Assembly: GCA_023145975.1 (NCBI GenBank)
Contig: JAGLCZ010000434.1
Coordinates: 1-21,036 of the forward strand
DNA from: Candidatus Hydrogenedentota bacterium
GTDB lineage: Bacteria > Hydrogenedentota > Hydrogenedentia > Hydrogenedentales > CAITNO01
Length of the DNA: 21,036 nucleotides
Direction of reading: 5' to 3'
The position numbers and the translations under genes are program-made. A model generated the notes under the pieces. The model searched no databases and had not been told where the DNA came from. It worked only from the letters and a program-made list of their open reading frames with translations. Position 1 is the stretch's first letter, and every line of letters begins with the position of its first letter. Of the stretch, positions 1-8,131 are shown in pieces.

Positions 1-369
1 ATTCGTAGATCCTTTTCAGATCCCCCAGTTCCTTCAGTAACCACCGATGCTTCAACGGTGAATATACCCGGTTATGAAGAAACAAAGAGCTACCTTCAAC
101 GGATTCGCGATTATGTTCATGAAGGTGGTGCATCTTTTATCATCGTCACCATACCTGCTACTTCTGACATCATAGAATCCCAAGGATGGTATCTGGCTAT
201 ATTCCGGTTATGCAATGAACTTGATATCCAATATATTGATCCCCGTCCCAATCTCAACATCTCAGACTATGTTCCTCCGCCAAATGGTCACTGGAACAAT
301 TCCGGTCATGCAAAAGTCGCAGAAATGTTACTGCCCTATATGAAAAAGACACTCTTTGGAAACAACTAG
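1..369 (+). CDS. C-terminal part of an SGNH/GDSL-type hydrolase (5' end outside window)
   Basis: The frame is open from base 1 to the TAG at 367-369 (122 codons), so this is the tail of a gene that begins left of the window; a GTG at 58 is in frame but is not needed as a start. The translation has a Rossmann-like strand (FIIVTIPA) followed by a C-terminal block with PPNGHWNNSGH. This matches the last conserved block of SGNH hydrolases and acetyltransferase-like esterases, in which the His of GHWN (codon 289-291) is the catalytic base. Known members cleave or transfer acyl groups on carbohydrates or lipids, often at the cell surface. The N-terminal Ser and Gly blocks are not visible, so the substrate cannot be judged. 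It converges on the methyltransferase gene with about 50 bases between the stops. Family confidence is moderate to good. Confidence 0.72.
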   Translation: MRRSFSDPPVPSVTTDASTVNIPGYEETKSYLQRIRDYVHEGGASFIIVTIPATSDIIESQGWYLAIFRLCNELDIQYIDPRPNLNISDYVPPPNGHWNNSGHAKVAEMLLPYMKKTLFGNN

Positions 370-419
370 TTTTCCTACAGTAATACCACTATTCAAAAGA
401 GTTTATACTCATATTTTTG
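370..419. other. Short convergent intergenic region with a weak stem-loop
   Basis: Two genes end facing each other here. A small inverted repeat, GAGT-ttat-ACTC, is followed on the plus strand by ATATTTTT, which could act as a weak terminator for the plus-strand gene. The stem is only 4 base pairs, so this is a guess from sequence alone. Confidence 0.2.
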
Positions 420-1172
420 CTAAAACGGTCTATAGCATGCCCATGCAGCATCTTGTTTTTCTGTATCTCTTTCTGCAATCTTTTTGATTACACAATGTCT
501 GTTATATCTTCTAAGCGAAAAAAAATATGCGGCCAGGATATCAAAGGGAGCAGTGTGAAGAGTTTGAAAGAAAGTCCGCCAGTATGCCAATCCCCACAGG
601 TTCGGTCCGCTGTGTTCAATTGATATTTCATAATAGCCATTCCAATTCCTGCAAATATAAGACATCACCTTGCGTATAGACGGCAACCATGTATCATGCA
701 GCATGATGCGCCCACCGACTTGCAATAGTTTATCCGCATAAAACAGATCTACTAATGTAAACTCAAACTGATGATTTCCGTCTATAAATATAAAATCATA
801 ATGTAATTTTTCCTGGACAAGCTGTGGTAATGCCAGGTGCGAAGGTGCCTCAATAAACCGAACCATTTCTCTACATCCGACTTTTTCAACATTTAATATA
901 CCGATACCTTCCCACCATTTTTCCTGATAGGGATCAATGGCAGTATGATATCCCCCGCCATTTTCCTGAAGAGCTTGTAATATGAACAGGGTTGATATTC
1001 CATATGCCATACCTATTTCAAGAGTAGTAGTACTTTTTGTTCCTATGACTACATCATACAAAGCATTGCCATCCTCGCGCGGCAATGAAACGGGAAATGC
1101 CTTCCTCGGCGCGTTGTCAACACCTACGACTTCTTTCTTAAAATATATTTCATCTATAAATTTACTAATCAT
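420..1172 (-). CDS. Class I SAM-dependent methyltransferase (Methyltransf_24-like)
   Basis: A 250-residue protein with ATG start and TAG stop. Motif I is TTLEIGMAYGISTLFIL (residues 48-64), the SAM-binding glycine loop. An acidic residue in HTAID (Asp80) fits the ribose-contacting position. YDFIFIDGNHQFEFTLVDL (125-143) and GGRIMLHDTW (153-162) match the O-methyltransferase-like family Methyltransf_24, whose members often act on sugars, lipids or secondary metabolites. The substrate cannot be read from the sequence. The C-terminal 60 residues are aromatic and basic and could be a lineage-specific cap. No strong Shine-Dalgarno site precedes the ATG. The gene is separated by 108 bases from the TPR gene upstream, so it may have its own promoter. 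The neighbouring SGNH hydrolase hints at envelope glycan decoration, which is inference only. Confidence 0.82.
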   Translation of the reverse strand: MISKFIDEIYFKKEVVGVDNAPRKAFPVSLPREDGNALYDVVIGTKSTTTLEIGMAYGISTLFILQALQENGGGYHTAIDPYQEKWWEGIGILNVEKVGCREMVRFIEAPSHLALPQLVQEKLHYDFIFIDGNHQFEFTLVDLFYADKLLQVGGRIMLHDTWLPSIRKVMSYICRNWNGYYEISIEHSGPNLWGLAYWRTFFQTLHTAPFDILAAYFFSLRRYNRHCVIKKIAERDTEKQDAAWACYRPF

Positions 1173-1280
1173 TATTTTACATCCATAGAAATAAGAAAGT
1201 ACTATTCATTGCAATAATTGCTTTATGACCTACGGATCAAATAGACGTATAATAGCGGAATAGCACCTGACTATTTACTG
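1173..1280. other. Intergenic spacer with small palindromes
   Basis: This 108-base spacer lies between the TPR gene stop and the methyltransferase start. It contains ATTGCAAT (1208-1215) overlapping the inverted repeat GCAAT-a-ATTGC (1211-1221), and an AATAG/CTATT repeat just after the TPR stop. No U-tract follows, so I do not call a terminator. A weak TTGATC box occurs in the minus-strand sense but has no good -10 partner. Confidence 0.3.
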
Positions 1281-2735
1281 CTAGAGTCCAGCTTTAATAT
1301 CTTCGATGGTGTGCAGACGACGTTCCTGTTCTTCCTTGGGCATTCCCGGACAGATACCGACTTCACTGTCACGCATGACAGCCTTCTTTTCTGATACGGA
1401 CAGGGAAATCCCTGCTTCCTTCTTAATCTCAATAATCAGATCAGAAAACTCCTGCCAGAGTGCAGCCGTGTCCCAACGTGCTTTATCCAGTACAGCAAGA
1501 GCTTCCAGATAACGCCCTTCTTCACGCATATCCAGGGCTTCCATGCGCATTTTTCGTCCTTCGCCAAAAGGATCGGAAAGCTCATTCCATATTCCCCGCG
1601 CCAGCATATAATTCTCTTCCGCTTGTTTCCGAAATTTTTTGGAAACCGTAGCATCGGTCATCTGCTTTGCTTGTATTCGAAATTCTTCGGCACGTTTCTC
1701 GTAGATCAATCCTTGATTACGCAAGATGAATCGTGGAGCAACCTCAACAGCAGTCATGCTGCCGGGATAGCGTTCCATATAATCCTTCCACCCTTGCAGT
1801 GCCTCCTCATATTGACCATTTAATTCCTGACATAGAAATAATTGGCGGGGAACCCAACGGTCATGGGGCAAAGCAATCGCTTCGGCAAGATATTTTACAG
1901 CATTTGCATAATCTTCAAGTTTTTGTTTGTAAAGGGCAAAACCCAAATCAAAATAAATACGGTAGTTTCTCGGATTACGGCGTATACCATCCTTCAGGAA
2001 ATCAATGGCATAATAATAAAAGCGTTCTTTCTCGCCCAGGCATACCTGATAACGCGGGTCCCAGTCCCGTCGCGGCCAGGGCGTATCCGGCATAGATGCG
2101 GTCGCATTATAAGCCAGATGCCAGGAACCAATGATATAGGCTTCTACAAAATGCGGGTCCAAGGCTACGCAGGTACGCATCAGAGTGATCATACGATACA
2201 TATTGCCCTGATGCCAGTATCGATCCACCTCAAGCCAGACGAGATTGGCTGCAACTTTTCTAAACCCGAAAAACAGATTGAAAATATTGACATCCCCTGC
2301 CTGCGCTTCCGCATACTGAATATCTTGCGCAAATCGAAGTTTTCGTTCTTTCGCCAAAAGGAGAAATTGTTGGCGTTGCTCTGCTGCATAGGAACTACGT
2401 GCAAAACTCCATATTCGCCAATCTTGTTGATAATCTTTTGCTACCCGTCCCAACAGGCTTATATCTTCGGAATCACTGTCACCATCTAAATAGTCGAAAA
2501 AGATACCTGACTCCCGGGCTGCTGCAACGCTTCCACTGAAAAGAACACCATCTTGGTCACCTTCTTCCTGATCCTGAAAAAGGCGTTCACTTACGGCAGC
2601 AGCAATCAACCACCTGTAGTACGCTTCAGATTCTCTAAGATGGCGCATTCGTAAATTCATTGCTATCCCGGCAATCAGCACAAGGATAAGCAAAACTATC
2701 ACTATTAAATTTGGGAATCGTTTAAGGAACTCCAC
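1281..2735 (-). CDS. Membrane-anchored TPR-repeat protein
   Basis: I place the start at the GTG at 2735-2733, giving 484 residues (MEFLKRFPNL...). AAGGAGG (2743-2749) lies 7 bases upstream, and the start follows the permease stop by 2 bases. A longer reading from 2774 would overlap the permease and lacks this site. Residues 9-26 form one hydrophobic segment, likely an N-terminal signal anchor; the rest is soluble. Helical repeats of TPR type are visible, for example DYANAVKYLAEAIALP and NGQYEEALQGWKDYMERYP, and near the C-terminus EEGRYLEALAVLDKARWD. A conserved-looking block (W-EVDRYWHQGNMYRMITL ... DPHFVEAYIIGSWHLAYN) precedes the repeats. TPRs bind partner proteins. As the third gene of a tight unit with an ABC ATPase and permease, it may scaffold or regulate that transporter. 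The exact role is unknown. Confidence 0.78.
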   Translation of the reverse strand: MEFLKRFPNLIVIVLLILVLIAGIAMNLRMRHLRESEAYYRWLIAAAVSERLFQDQEEGDQDGVLFSGSVAAARESGIFFDYLDGDSDSEDISLLGRVAKDYQQDWRIWSFARSSYAAEQRQQFLLLAKERKLRFAQDIQYAEAQAGDVNIFNLFFGFRKVAANLVWLEVDRYWHQGNMYRMITLMRTCVALDPHFVEAYIIGSWHLAYNATASMPDTPWPRRDWDPRYQVCLGEKERFYYYAIDFLKDGIRRNPRNYRIYFDLGFALYKQKLEDYANAVKYLAEAIALPHDRWVPRQLFLCQELNGQYEEALQGWKDYMERYPGSMTAVEVAPRFILRNQGLIYEKRAEEFRIQAKQMTDATVSKKFRKQAEENYMLARGIWNELSDPFGEGRKMRMEALDMREEGRYLEALAVLDKARWDTAALWQEFSDLIIEIKKEAGISLSVSEKKAVMRDSEVGICPGMPKEEQERRLHTIEDIKAGL

Positions 2736-2737
2736 TA

Positions 2738-3568
2738 CTACACCTCCTTGCGCCAAAAGATTACATAAGCGCACAGGAACCCGGCAAGCCCATAGATAGA
2801 ACCATAGAGCAACAGGGAAGGAATAAACACATCTAAGAGCGGATCGTTAGGCTGACCATTAACAATTTGTGTCTTCAAACTGAAATTCTGCAGGTTTGGC
2901 AACACCGCATATAATCCCGTAGCTACTTTACCAATGATCATATCAAGCCATTCAGTGGTTTGAGATGCGCGATTTTCAACATCTTTCAGGTATTCCGTGA
3001 GGTTGCCCGTAATATAGACAAACAATCCACCCATAATAGGAACAAGAGAGGTTGTTGCAGCGCAGGATATGGCAAAAGTAAATGCAGAAACAATAAGAAA
3101 TTCAAAATAGGTGAGCAAAATACTCCACAAAAGCAATGTCGGCATAATCCCCTGCCTTAAATAGAGAGCCATAAAGAACAGCCCTCCCATCAATAGCAGA
3201 TTTACAATAATGATGAGCTGCGCGCCCATAAATTTACCGAGCAGATACTGCATCCGACCCACCGGCTTGGACAACACGGTATATATAACCTTATTTTCAA
3301 TTTCATTGGGAACGACTGATGCTGAAATATATACGGTAATGAGAACGCCAAAAATTGAAATGGCAGCGACACAGATATCTTTGATAAGTTTGAGATCAAT
3401 ATCCGTTTCCGCAGAAGGATCAAGAAATGAGGATATAAAACTTGAACCAAAAATAACAAGTAAACTCAGCACCAGAAAACCGATAAGCATTTTCCGGCGG
3501 ATACCCTCGCGATAGGTATACAGAGCAATATAGTAGGGTCCACGAAAAAAAGAAGAAATGGCATTCAT
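2738..3568 (-). CDS. ABC-2 type transporter permease
   Basis: I choose the ATG at 3568-3566 (276 residues, MNAISSFFRG...) because GGAGA (3576-3580) lies 7 bases upstream; an in-frame start at 3601 would overlap the ATPase. Six hydrophobic segments are seen at about residues 28-47, 64-83, 115-136, 145-166, 170-189 and 252-272. The N-terminal amphipathic YTYREGIRRKM, and the loop VVPNEIENKVIYTVLSKPVGR after the second segment, are typical of ABC-2 permeases, where the loop couples to the ATPase. There is one permease gene, so a homodimer is expected. Such exporters move lipids, polysaccharides, drugs or act in envelope machinery; the cargo is not evident. It follows the ATPase by 4 bases and precedes the TPR gene by 2. 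Confidence 0.86.
   Translation of the reverse strand: MNAISSFFRGPYYIALYTYREGIRRKMLIGFLVLSLLVIFGSSFISSFLDPSAETDIDLKLIKDICVAAISIFGVLITVYISASVVPNEIENKVIYTVLSKPVGRMQYLLGKFMGAQLIIIVNLLLMGGLFFMALYLRQGIMPTLLLWSILLTYFEFLIVSAFTFAISCAATTSLVPIMGGLFVYITGNLTEYLKDVENRASQTTEWLDMIIGKVATGLYAVLPNLQNFSLKTQIVNGQPNDPLLDVFIPSLLLYGSIYGLAGFLCAYVIFWRKEV
2743..2749 (-). promoter_or_regulatory. Ribosome-binding site that decides the TPR gene start
   Basis: AAGGAGG on the minus strand, inside the last codons of the permease, is spaced 7 bases from the GTG at 2735-2733. The permease TAG lies between the site and the GTG, which suggests translational coupling of the two genes. Confidence 0.8.
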
Positions 3569-3572
3569 GTTA

Positions 3573-4514
3573 TTATCTCCGATCAGCTTCAGCAGCGCCA
3601 ATTACACGCACAAATAATTCTTCGAGAGTCTCTCTGCGCGGCGCAACACTATTTAACTCTAATGACTTACTTTTACACAGTTCGATAGCATCATAAATAG
3701 AAAGCGTACTGCCAATACGCAGTGTTGCACGTCCTCCTGTCCGATCCTCCACAGTGATCCCGCGGCTGCTTAGTTCACTGGCTATCCCATCATCAATGCC
3801 ATCAACACTTACGGTCATTTCCCGCTTGACAAGCAACTCATCCACAGAACCAATGGTTTGCAAGGTTCCATTATAGAGAATACCAACACGATTACTCATG
3901 AGTTCTACTTCCAACAGTTCATGACTTGAAATAAGAAGCGTTTTTCCTTCTTCCCGCAGGCGTAACAGAATATCACGAATTTCCTTACGTGCAATGGGAT
4001 CCAGTCCTGTAGTTGGTTCATCGAGTATAAGTAACTTGGGATCGCTGATAAGTGCCTGAGCAAGACCTATACGCTGGCGCATCCCTTTGGAATAGCCGCG
4101 CAGCAAACGCTTGCGTGCATGCTGCATTCCCACCATGTCCATGGTGGCATCTATTCTTTTTTTGAGATCGCTACCACGCAGCCCGTAGAGCTTTCCGTAA
4201 TAAGACAATATCTCTTCACCACGCAGAAAGTCAGGGTAATACGCGCCTTCAGGAAGATAGCCGATATTTTTTTTCACTGCGGCAGAACTGATGGCACTAT
4301 TACCAAAAATTTTGATGGTACCCTGCGTCGGGAAGATTAGCCCCAACAACATTTTAATGGTGGTAGTTTTTCCTGACCCATTTGGACCCAAGTATCCAAA
4401 TATCTCCCCCTCCTCCACATCAAGGGAAAGTTCATTAAGAGCATGCACATCCTGACCACGGAGGGCACCCTCATATATTTTAGTCAGATTTTGCGTTGAA
4501 ATAGCTGTTGACAC
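3573..4514 (-). CDS. ABC transporter ATP-binding protein (ABC-2 exporter type)
   Basis: A 313-residue nucleotide-binding subunit starting at a GTG (4514-4512). Walker A is GPNGSGKTT (43-51), the signature is YSKGMRQRIGLAQ (141-153), Walker B is LLILDEP (161-167), and the switch His is in ISSH (His198). At the Q-loop position the sequence reads IGYLPEG, with Glu where many ABC proteins have Gln; this is common in the DrrA/CcmA-like exporter group. After the core ATPase come about 85 residues (about 225-313) forming the C-terminal accessory domain of that group (GTLQTIGSVDELL, then a small alpha/beta region). It pairs with the permease 4 bases downstream. AGG and GGAAG purine runs occur upstream of the GTG, but neither is ideally spaced. 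Confidence 0.93.
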   Translation of the reverse strand: MSTAISTQNLTKIYEGALRGQDVHALNELSLDVEEGEIFGYLGPNGSGKTTTIKMLLGLIFPTQGTIKIFGNSAISSAAVKKNIGYLPEGAYYPDFLRGEEILSYYGKLYGLRGSDLKKRIDATMDMVGMQHARKRLLRGYSKGMRQRIGLAQALISDPKLLILDEPTTGLDPIARKEIRDILLRLREEGKTLLISSHELLEVELMSNRVGILYNGTLQTIGSVDELLVKREMTVSVDGIDDGIASELSSRGITVEDRTGGRATLRIGSTLSIYDAIELCKSKSLELNSVAPRRETLEELFVRVIGAAEADRR

Positions 4515-4711
4515 GTACTTCCGACCTTTCCGGTTGTTTCATGCGCAATTGATTTGCACACTCGATATCATATTGAAGCGAATACCATACACCGATTAAC
4601 AGGCAGTACATTAAAGGTATTCTCACTGGACAGGCACATGTAATAAAGTCTGAATTGTGTTTATAATAGCAGAAATCCACTTTTTTTTCCAGAAATTCTA
4701 TACCGCATCTG
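4515..4711. other. 197-base spacer upstream of the ABC unit
   Basis: This spacer lies between the MauE-thioredoxin gene and the ABC ATPase and would be expected to hold a promoter for the three-gene unit. Several TATTAT- or TATAAA-like hexamers are present in the minus-strand sense, but none has a convincing -35 at 16-18 bases. Just after the upstream stop there is a run of eight T (4681-4688, read as A on the minus strand), which does not make a terminator for minus-strand transcripts. Open reading frames crossing it are not credible. Confidence 0.35.
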
Positions 4712-5710
4712 CTATCTGCCAGGAACTGTAGCAACAGTATCCAAAATTTCTTCATAGGGCGGAACGTATCCATCCCATGCTTTTACCAAATTTCCGTTAT
4801 GAATCAAACTCAGCCGGAAAGATTCCTCTCCGATAAGCGCGTAATATAAAAGCGCACGATTACCTAGAGAATACATAGGAAATATGGGATCCGTATTCCC
4901 GCGAAAGATATCCATATCGCCTAAAACATCTTCGTAGCAAAGTGCAATAATCGGCGACATATCAGGAATATGCCACAATTCATTAATCTCCGATACCATT
5001 TCCATACATTCATCACAAGACATGCTCATAATAGGTACAAGATAGAATCCGCTTCCCAGATCAAAGTAACCCTCCGACAGATAAAGTTTAAACTGTGCAT
5101 AAGAAAGTTCATCCGCTGCAATATCGTCATCGTTTGATTGAAAGGAAGACCATTCAATGTCCCTATATGCATACGCTGTTGCCGCTGATGCCACTAATAC
5201 TGCAACAAGTATTTTTAATGCACTAGGAGCAAGACGACTGAAAATATTTACTGTACCTTTGCGTTTACTGTCCTCACTGCAACTTGTATTTTTCCTGTGC
5301 GTCCAGAAAATAAATATCCCGGAGGAAACTAAGAAGCCGTTTTTCGCTAAAGAAAGCTGGGGCGACATTTTAAAAAATGGAAAGCACCCACAATCTTCCA
5401 GACCATGTACTACCCATGCATAGATTATAAGAACGCTAAAGAAAAGTAACATTCCCTGCATGATCAGCATAACAAGCCCCCATAGTCGTACACCTAATAT
5501 CATCATGAAACCCAAAGCAACCTCTACAAACAGGGTAAACAATGCCGTTAGCAACAATAAATTTGGGGATAGGATTACCTTGTAAGCAGCAATTTGCACT
5601 GCAAATTTATCAATATCCAAGCCTTTGGGAAGTGCACCTACCAGGAAATACAGTCCAATAAAAATTTCCAGGACACGCGAAATAGAATATAATTTAGTGT
5701 AACGAGTCAT
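4712..5710 (-). CDS. MauE/DoxX-like membrane protein fused to a thioredoxin-like domain
   Basis: I take the ATG at 5710-5708 (332 residues); a TTG 39 bases further upstream is in frame, but neither start has a good Shine-Dalgarno site. The N-terminal part has four membrane segments (about 13-30, 46-66, 68-100 as two segments, 122-137) and the motif LEDCGCFPFF (Cys107, Cys109), which matches the MauE/DoxX-like family. A fifth hydrophobic stretch (about 163-181) leads into a C-terminal domain of about 110 residues with SMSCDECMEM (Cys232, Cys235), a CxxC in the position of a thioredoxin active site, and the strand pair SLIHNGNLVKAWDG. MauE is needed for disulfide-rich methylamine dehydrogenase maturation. 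The fusion suggests extracytoplasmic thiol-disulfide exchange with electrons passed across the membrane. Where thioredoxins have the cis-proline, this protein reads SFRLS, so activity may differ. Confidence 0.76.
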   Translation of the reverse strand: MTRYTKLYSISRVLEIFIGLYFLVGALPKGLDIDKFAVQIAAYKVILSPNLLLLTALFTLFVEVALGFMMILGVRLWGLVMLIMQGMLLFFSVLIIYAWVVHGLEDCGCFPFFKMSPQLSLAKNGFLVSSGIFIFWTHRKNTSCSEDSKRKGTVNIFSRLAPSALKILVAVLVASAATAYAYRDIEWSSFQSNDDDIAADELSYAQFKLYLSEGYFDLGSGFYLVPIMSMSCDECMEMVSEINELWHIPDMSPIIALCYEDVLGDMDIFRGNTDPIFPMYSLGNRALLYYALIGEESFRLSLIHNGNLVKAWDGYVPPYEEILDTVATVPGR

Positions 5711-5845
5711 ATAAAATATAGAATTTCTATTGTTATTATTGCCAAACAATGATATACACTACCTAACGTAAGAATCAGACCAATAGTTGACTGTAATTAT
5801 CTCTTCCAAATCCTACTTATAAAAGATTACTGCCTGTTATATTTC
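5711..5845. other. Spacer upstream of the MauE-thioredoxin gene
   Basis: This AT-rich 135-base spacer contains a short CCTG/CAGG stem immediately after the 761-residue gene stop, followed a few bases later by CTTTT in the minus-strand sense. That could be a weak terminator. No promoter with good spacing was found. Confidence 0.25.
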
Positions 5846-8131
5846 TCAGGAAGTTTCGATTGACGGCTGGGGAAGTAATACTTTTGCGCCAGCCTTTAAG
5901 ATCAATAGGCGTTTCCCATTTGAAATGGTAAGTTTTTGGGTGTACCGACTATATTCATGAGCTTTCCAGTCGCCCAATATGGAATCGCCAAGTTTTAAGG
6001 AAACGTTTTCAACACGTCCATCAGGATAGCTGAGACTTCCCTTGAATCGCGGTGCAGCATCTTCGCCATGTAATACCCCTTGCATTAAAAAGAGAATACC
6101 ATCCTCTTCTGTTACAAGTTCCTCTTCGCTGCCATCCCCCGTGACAATTCTTCCAGGTAATGTATCTCCCACCCTATTATTATTCGCAACGGCATGGACC
6201 CTTTCGTTTTCCCTGCTGCTTTCAGGGATATTGTTTTCCGCTGCCATTTCTTGTATTTCAATTGTTAATGCACTTGCTCTTGGCGCTATCGTATGCATAA
6301 GGGCTACCGTACCGCCACTCAATATTGTGCAGAAAACGATAAGTGCTATCCGGTTTATAACAGATATATTCCAAGTCTTCCACTTATAATTTGAAAGCGA
6401 AACTCCCACGCCAGTGCCCAGAAACACTGTCCCTACCACAACAAGCAATCCTCTGGTATTGATGACAGGCAGCCCAACATTTCCATCTATCACTAAAAGA
6501 TAGGTATCCATAGAAGTTCGATAATATACAAAGCATAGTAATAACCCCATCAGTAAAATCCATAACACAAGCACTACTGGGGCACGAAGGTTTTTATCAA
6601 CGAGCATAGTAAAGACAGCAAGACCTATGGCAACACAGGTTGAGAAAACAGCAAGCCAATCTGTTTCTATAACACCTGTTTCTGCGGACATAAGTAATCC
6701 AACGATTATAAGCAATGCGGCAGAGGAAAACAGCGGCGTATCCATTGCAAATGTATTGTGCCCTATACTGCCCCGTAACCGGTGCATCACTGTAGTTGAC
6801 ACACGTGGAACTTCGACATCTGAATTAGCAGTTAATGCTTGGCGGAGAAAGCTTTGCATACGTATAATATTATTTTCTGCAGCAGCAATAGATTGCAATA
6901 TTTCTTGTTGGGTATGCTCCTGTAAATGTTTTTTTGTAGCGTGCTCAATGATCTCTTCTTTATACTTTGCCAGTGCTTTCAAATCATTCTTGTAATCAAG
7001 GAGCAGTTGATCCATACGTTGACGAAAAAAACGAATACAAGCCGTATTTCTTATCAATGCACCTTCTGTTTCTGCTAACCCTTCCTTGAGTGAATCCACA
7101 GTAGAATCCTGTTCAGAAACCATACGTTCCCATTCAATCTTCCGTCTTTCCAACGCTCCGCGCATTTGCAGCATATCCCGCAATTCCTCTCCATAGAAAA
7201 TAAATAATGGTTTGCCGCTATTATTTAAGGACGAATCAGATACATTTATCTCAAATGTCGTCTCATCAAAAGAATCAAGGGAGACATTGAGAGCCCCTCC
7301 CGCCATAAACGAGTCTTTGATTTCGCTCCATGCCAACAAATTATGGTTTTGCCGTTCAACCTGTTCCCTGACCTGTCTTAAATCTGTTATTTGGGAGGTG
7401 AACAGAGCAAGAGAACAATCGCCCACGCGTAATGCAATATTCAGTCGGGCAATCTCATTTTCCAGCCCTATAAGTCGCTTTGCTGCTGAACGCTGCTCCT
7501 GCTTAAGATAATCAACTGTCTTTTCCTGGGTACGTAACAACGCTTTTTCGGTAGATATCAGTAATGCTTTCTGCGAATTTTCCGTTGCTGTTTCCCCCAG
7601 TGCCGATATCCTTTTATTCAATTCCTCTTTGTAGCTAAAAAGTAGTTGTAACGGCTCACACGGTTCCAAAGGTATTTTTGCTGTTTTTTTCACCACAACA
7701 TTGGGAACAGGTACGCCGTCTGATTCCCCCAAAAAATTCTCTTTTTTTTCAAAGATATCATCCGTTGATATCTGCTCAGAAACTTCTTTATTCTCATTGG
7801 TTTTAGAAGATTTATTATCAAAAAAAATACCACCCATATCTATGTCGGTAATAGAAGAGGATGGAAGAGGAAAATCATCGGGCACACTCAAAAATTCTTC
7901 GGAGACACCTGAAACGAAACGGTCAGATTGCCCGGGAAGCCGTAATAATTCTGGGTGTTCATTCAGATGAAGGAATGGGACAGTATCAGGGATTTCATCT
8001 TTCTCAGGAATAAACCATTTTTGGTGACAGGCAACACATTTGGCCGGACGCCCATACATATCCGAGGTGACCTGCATCCTTTGCCCACATAAGCAAAATA
8101 CGCGCAGGTTCTTATCCTTCTTATCTGTCAT
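5846..8131 (-). CDS. Unrecognised zinc-ribbon, coiled-coil, multi-pass membrane protein
   Basis: A 761-residue protein I cannot assign to a named family. Residues 11-41 form a compact zinc ribbon: Cys13-x-Cys15-Gly, then Cys32-x-x-Cys35, ending KWFIP. Residues 45-160 are low-complexity and acidic, probably disordered. Residues 163-265 and 320-435 are strongly helical and heptad-like, interrupted at 270-315 by a strand-rich segment (LNVSLDSFDETTFEINVSD). Five hydrophobic segments follow (about 468-482, 493-511, 518-537, 561-580, 592-612). The last 85 residues form a beta-rich domain (FKGSLSYPDGRVENVSLKLGDSILGDWKA ... RLLILKAGAKVLLP). With the zinc ribbon in the cytosol, five passes would put the C-terminal domain outside. 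The ending loosely recalls the small beta domains of PilP/GspC, but that is only an impression. It starts at ATG with a weak GATGG site. Confidence 0.7.
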   Translation of the reverse strand: MTDKKDKNLRVFCLCGQRMQVTSDMYGRPAKCVACHQKWFIPEKDEIPDTVPFLHLNEHPELLRLPGQSDRFVSGVSEEFLSVPDDFPLPSSSITDIDMGGIFFDNKSSKTNENKEVSEQISTDDIFEKKENFLGESDGVPVPNVVVKKTAKIPLEPCEPLQLLFSYKEELNKRISALGETATENSQKALLISTEKALLRTQEKTVDYLKQEQRSAAKRLIGLENEIARLNIALRVGDCSLALFTSQITDLRQVREQVERQNHNLLAWSEIKDSFMAGGALNVSLDSFDETTFEINVSDSSLNNSGKPLFIFYGEELRDMLQMRGALERRKIEWERMVSEQDSTVDSLKEGLAETEGALIRNTACIRFFRQRMDQLLLDYKNDLKALAKYKEEIIEHATKKHLQEHTQQEILQSIAAAENNIIRMQSFLRQALTANSDVEVPRVSTTVMHRLRGSIGHNTFAMDTPLFSSAALLIIVGLLMSAETGVIETDWLAVFSTCVAIGLAVFTMLVDKNLRAPVVLVLWILLMGLLLCFVYYRTSMDTYLLVIDGNVGLPVINTRGLLVVVGTVFLGTGVGVSLSNYKWKTWNISVINRIALIVFCTILSGGTVALMHTIAPRASALTIEIQEMAAENNIPESSRENERVHAVANNNRVGDTLPGRIVTGDGSEEELVTEEDGILFLMQGVLHGEDAAPRFKGSLSYPDGRVENVSLKLGDSILGDWKAHEYSRYTQKLTISNGKRLLILKAGAKVLLPQPSIETS

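Noticed and set aside
1842..2489. 215-codon plus-strand frame opposite the TPR gene
   Set aside because: It lies entirely antisense to a well-supported gene; there is no start signal and the composition looks like a reverse-frame shadow.
4480..4773. 97-codon minus-strand frame bridging the MauE gene end and ABC ATPase start
   Set aside because: It overlaps both genes in another frame, has no ribosome site and no recognisable features.
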